Below, one piece after another: positions 45,418 through 45,440 of a stretch of 45,440 nt of DNA. The notes under the pieces are model-generated. The model made no database searches. It was not told the DNA's origin and saw only the letters and a list, made by a program, of their open reading frames with translations. Within the stretch, counting starts at the first letter, position 1, and each line of letters starts with the position of its first letter. Position numbers and translations under genes: made by a program. Source of the DNA: Blastococcus sp. (GTDB lineage: Bacteria; Actinomycetota; Actinomycetes; Mycobacteriales; Geodermatophilaceae); the NCBI GenBank assembly GCA_025465355.1, contig JAODNN010000142.1:1-45440 (forward strand). The letters are read 5' to 3'.

Positions 45418-45440
45418 AGCCCCTCCTCAGGGGTCAGGTG

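Larger units (their letters stand above)
44236..45436 (-). mobile_element. IS3-family insertion sequence (candidate ends)
   Basis: An OrfA-OrfB element of about 1.2 kb on the minus strand. Candidate ends are TGCCCC at 44236 and TGACCCC read inward from 45436, both followed by CTGTGG; the terminal repeats are imperfect. The tetramer GGTG flanks both sides (44232-44235 and 45437-45440), fitting the 3-4 bp duplication of this family. The right flank is cut by the end of the window. Confidence 0.6.

Overview
The window is very GC-rich, with GTG and even CTG starts. It carries mshC (mycothiol synthesis), two DinB-fold mycothiol-dependent-enzyme homologues, a PAC2 protein, and the actinobacterial SCO1664 / DUF3090 / histidine-phosphatase trio. 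It is therefore an actinobacterial chromosome, most like Geodermatophilaceae or a close relative (taxonomy inferred from gene content, not searched).

Layout. (1) 1-11,000 is a core block: RecB-like Fe-S nuclease, then the minus-strand run metH > epimerase > HAD phosphatase, a PAC2 protein, mshC > dgt with overlapping stop and start, and a mycothiol-dependent isomerase homologue. (2) 11,028-25,594 is an accessory catabolic block, all on the minus strand: FAH-family hydrolase, a 1034-residue STAND-SARP regulator, a metal-dependent amidohydrolase, a ribose-type ABC importer (lipoprotein, double ATPase, permease), a flavin monooxygenase resembling the pyridine-ring-opening enzyme MHPCO, an alpha/beta hydrolase, a RidA protein, an SDR, an MFS transporter and an SCP2-like protein. 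Tight spacing and stop/start overlaps suggest one long operon from the lipoprotein to the SCP2-like gene. (3) 25,673-39,345 is mostly core: VOC protein, SCO1664 kinase-like protein, DUF3090, histidine phosphatase, uppP, aldo/keto reductase > RecD-like helicase, small acidic protein, DUF5703, IclR > MIP18 > amidohydrolase, pentapeptide protein, quinone oxidoreductase, SDR and M20 peptidase. (4) 39,431-45,440 is a plastic region starting at tRNA-Leu(GAG). Two later copies of the tRNA 3' end (41,425 and 42,705) bracket two segments like tandem attachment sites: cupin/TetR plus a broken toxin-antitoxin pair, then a DJ-1/PfpI gene. The window ends in an IS3-family element that has landed in an older, frameshifted IS3 transposase fragment.

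How the genes may work together. The best candidate for a new system is the accessory block. The importer would bring in a substrate, the amidohydrolase may release or trim it, and the MHPCO-like monooxygenase would hydroxylate and open an N-heteroaromatic ring. The alpha/beta hydrolase would split the acyclic amide or enamide, RidA would deaminate the reactive enamine/imine, and the SDR would finish the carbonyl product. The STAND-SARP protein is the likely local regulator. The substrate is unknown; a vitamin B6- or nicotinate-like pyridine is a hypothesis. Regulatory structure seen directly includes a 23-bp perfect dyad upstream of the quinone oxidoreductase, paired operator-like dyads between the cupin and tetR genes, alternative pairings in the metH leader, and a 22-bp palindrome acting between convergent genes.
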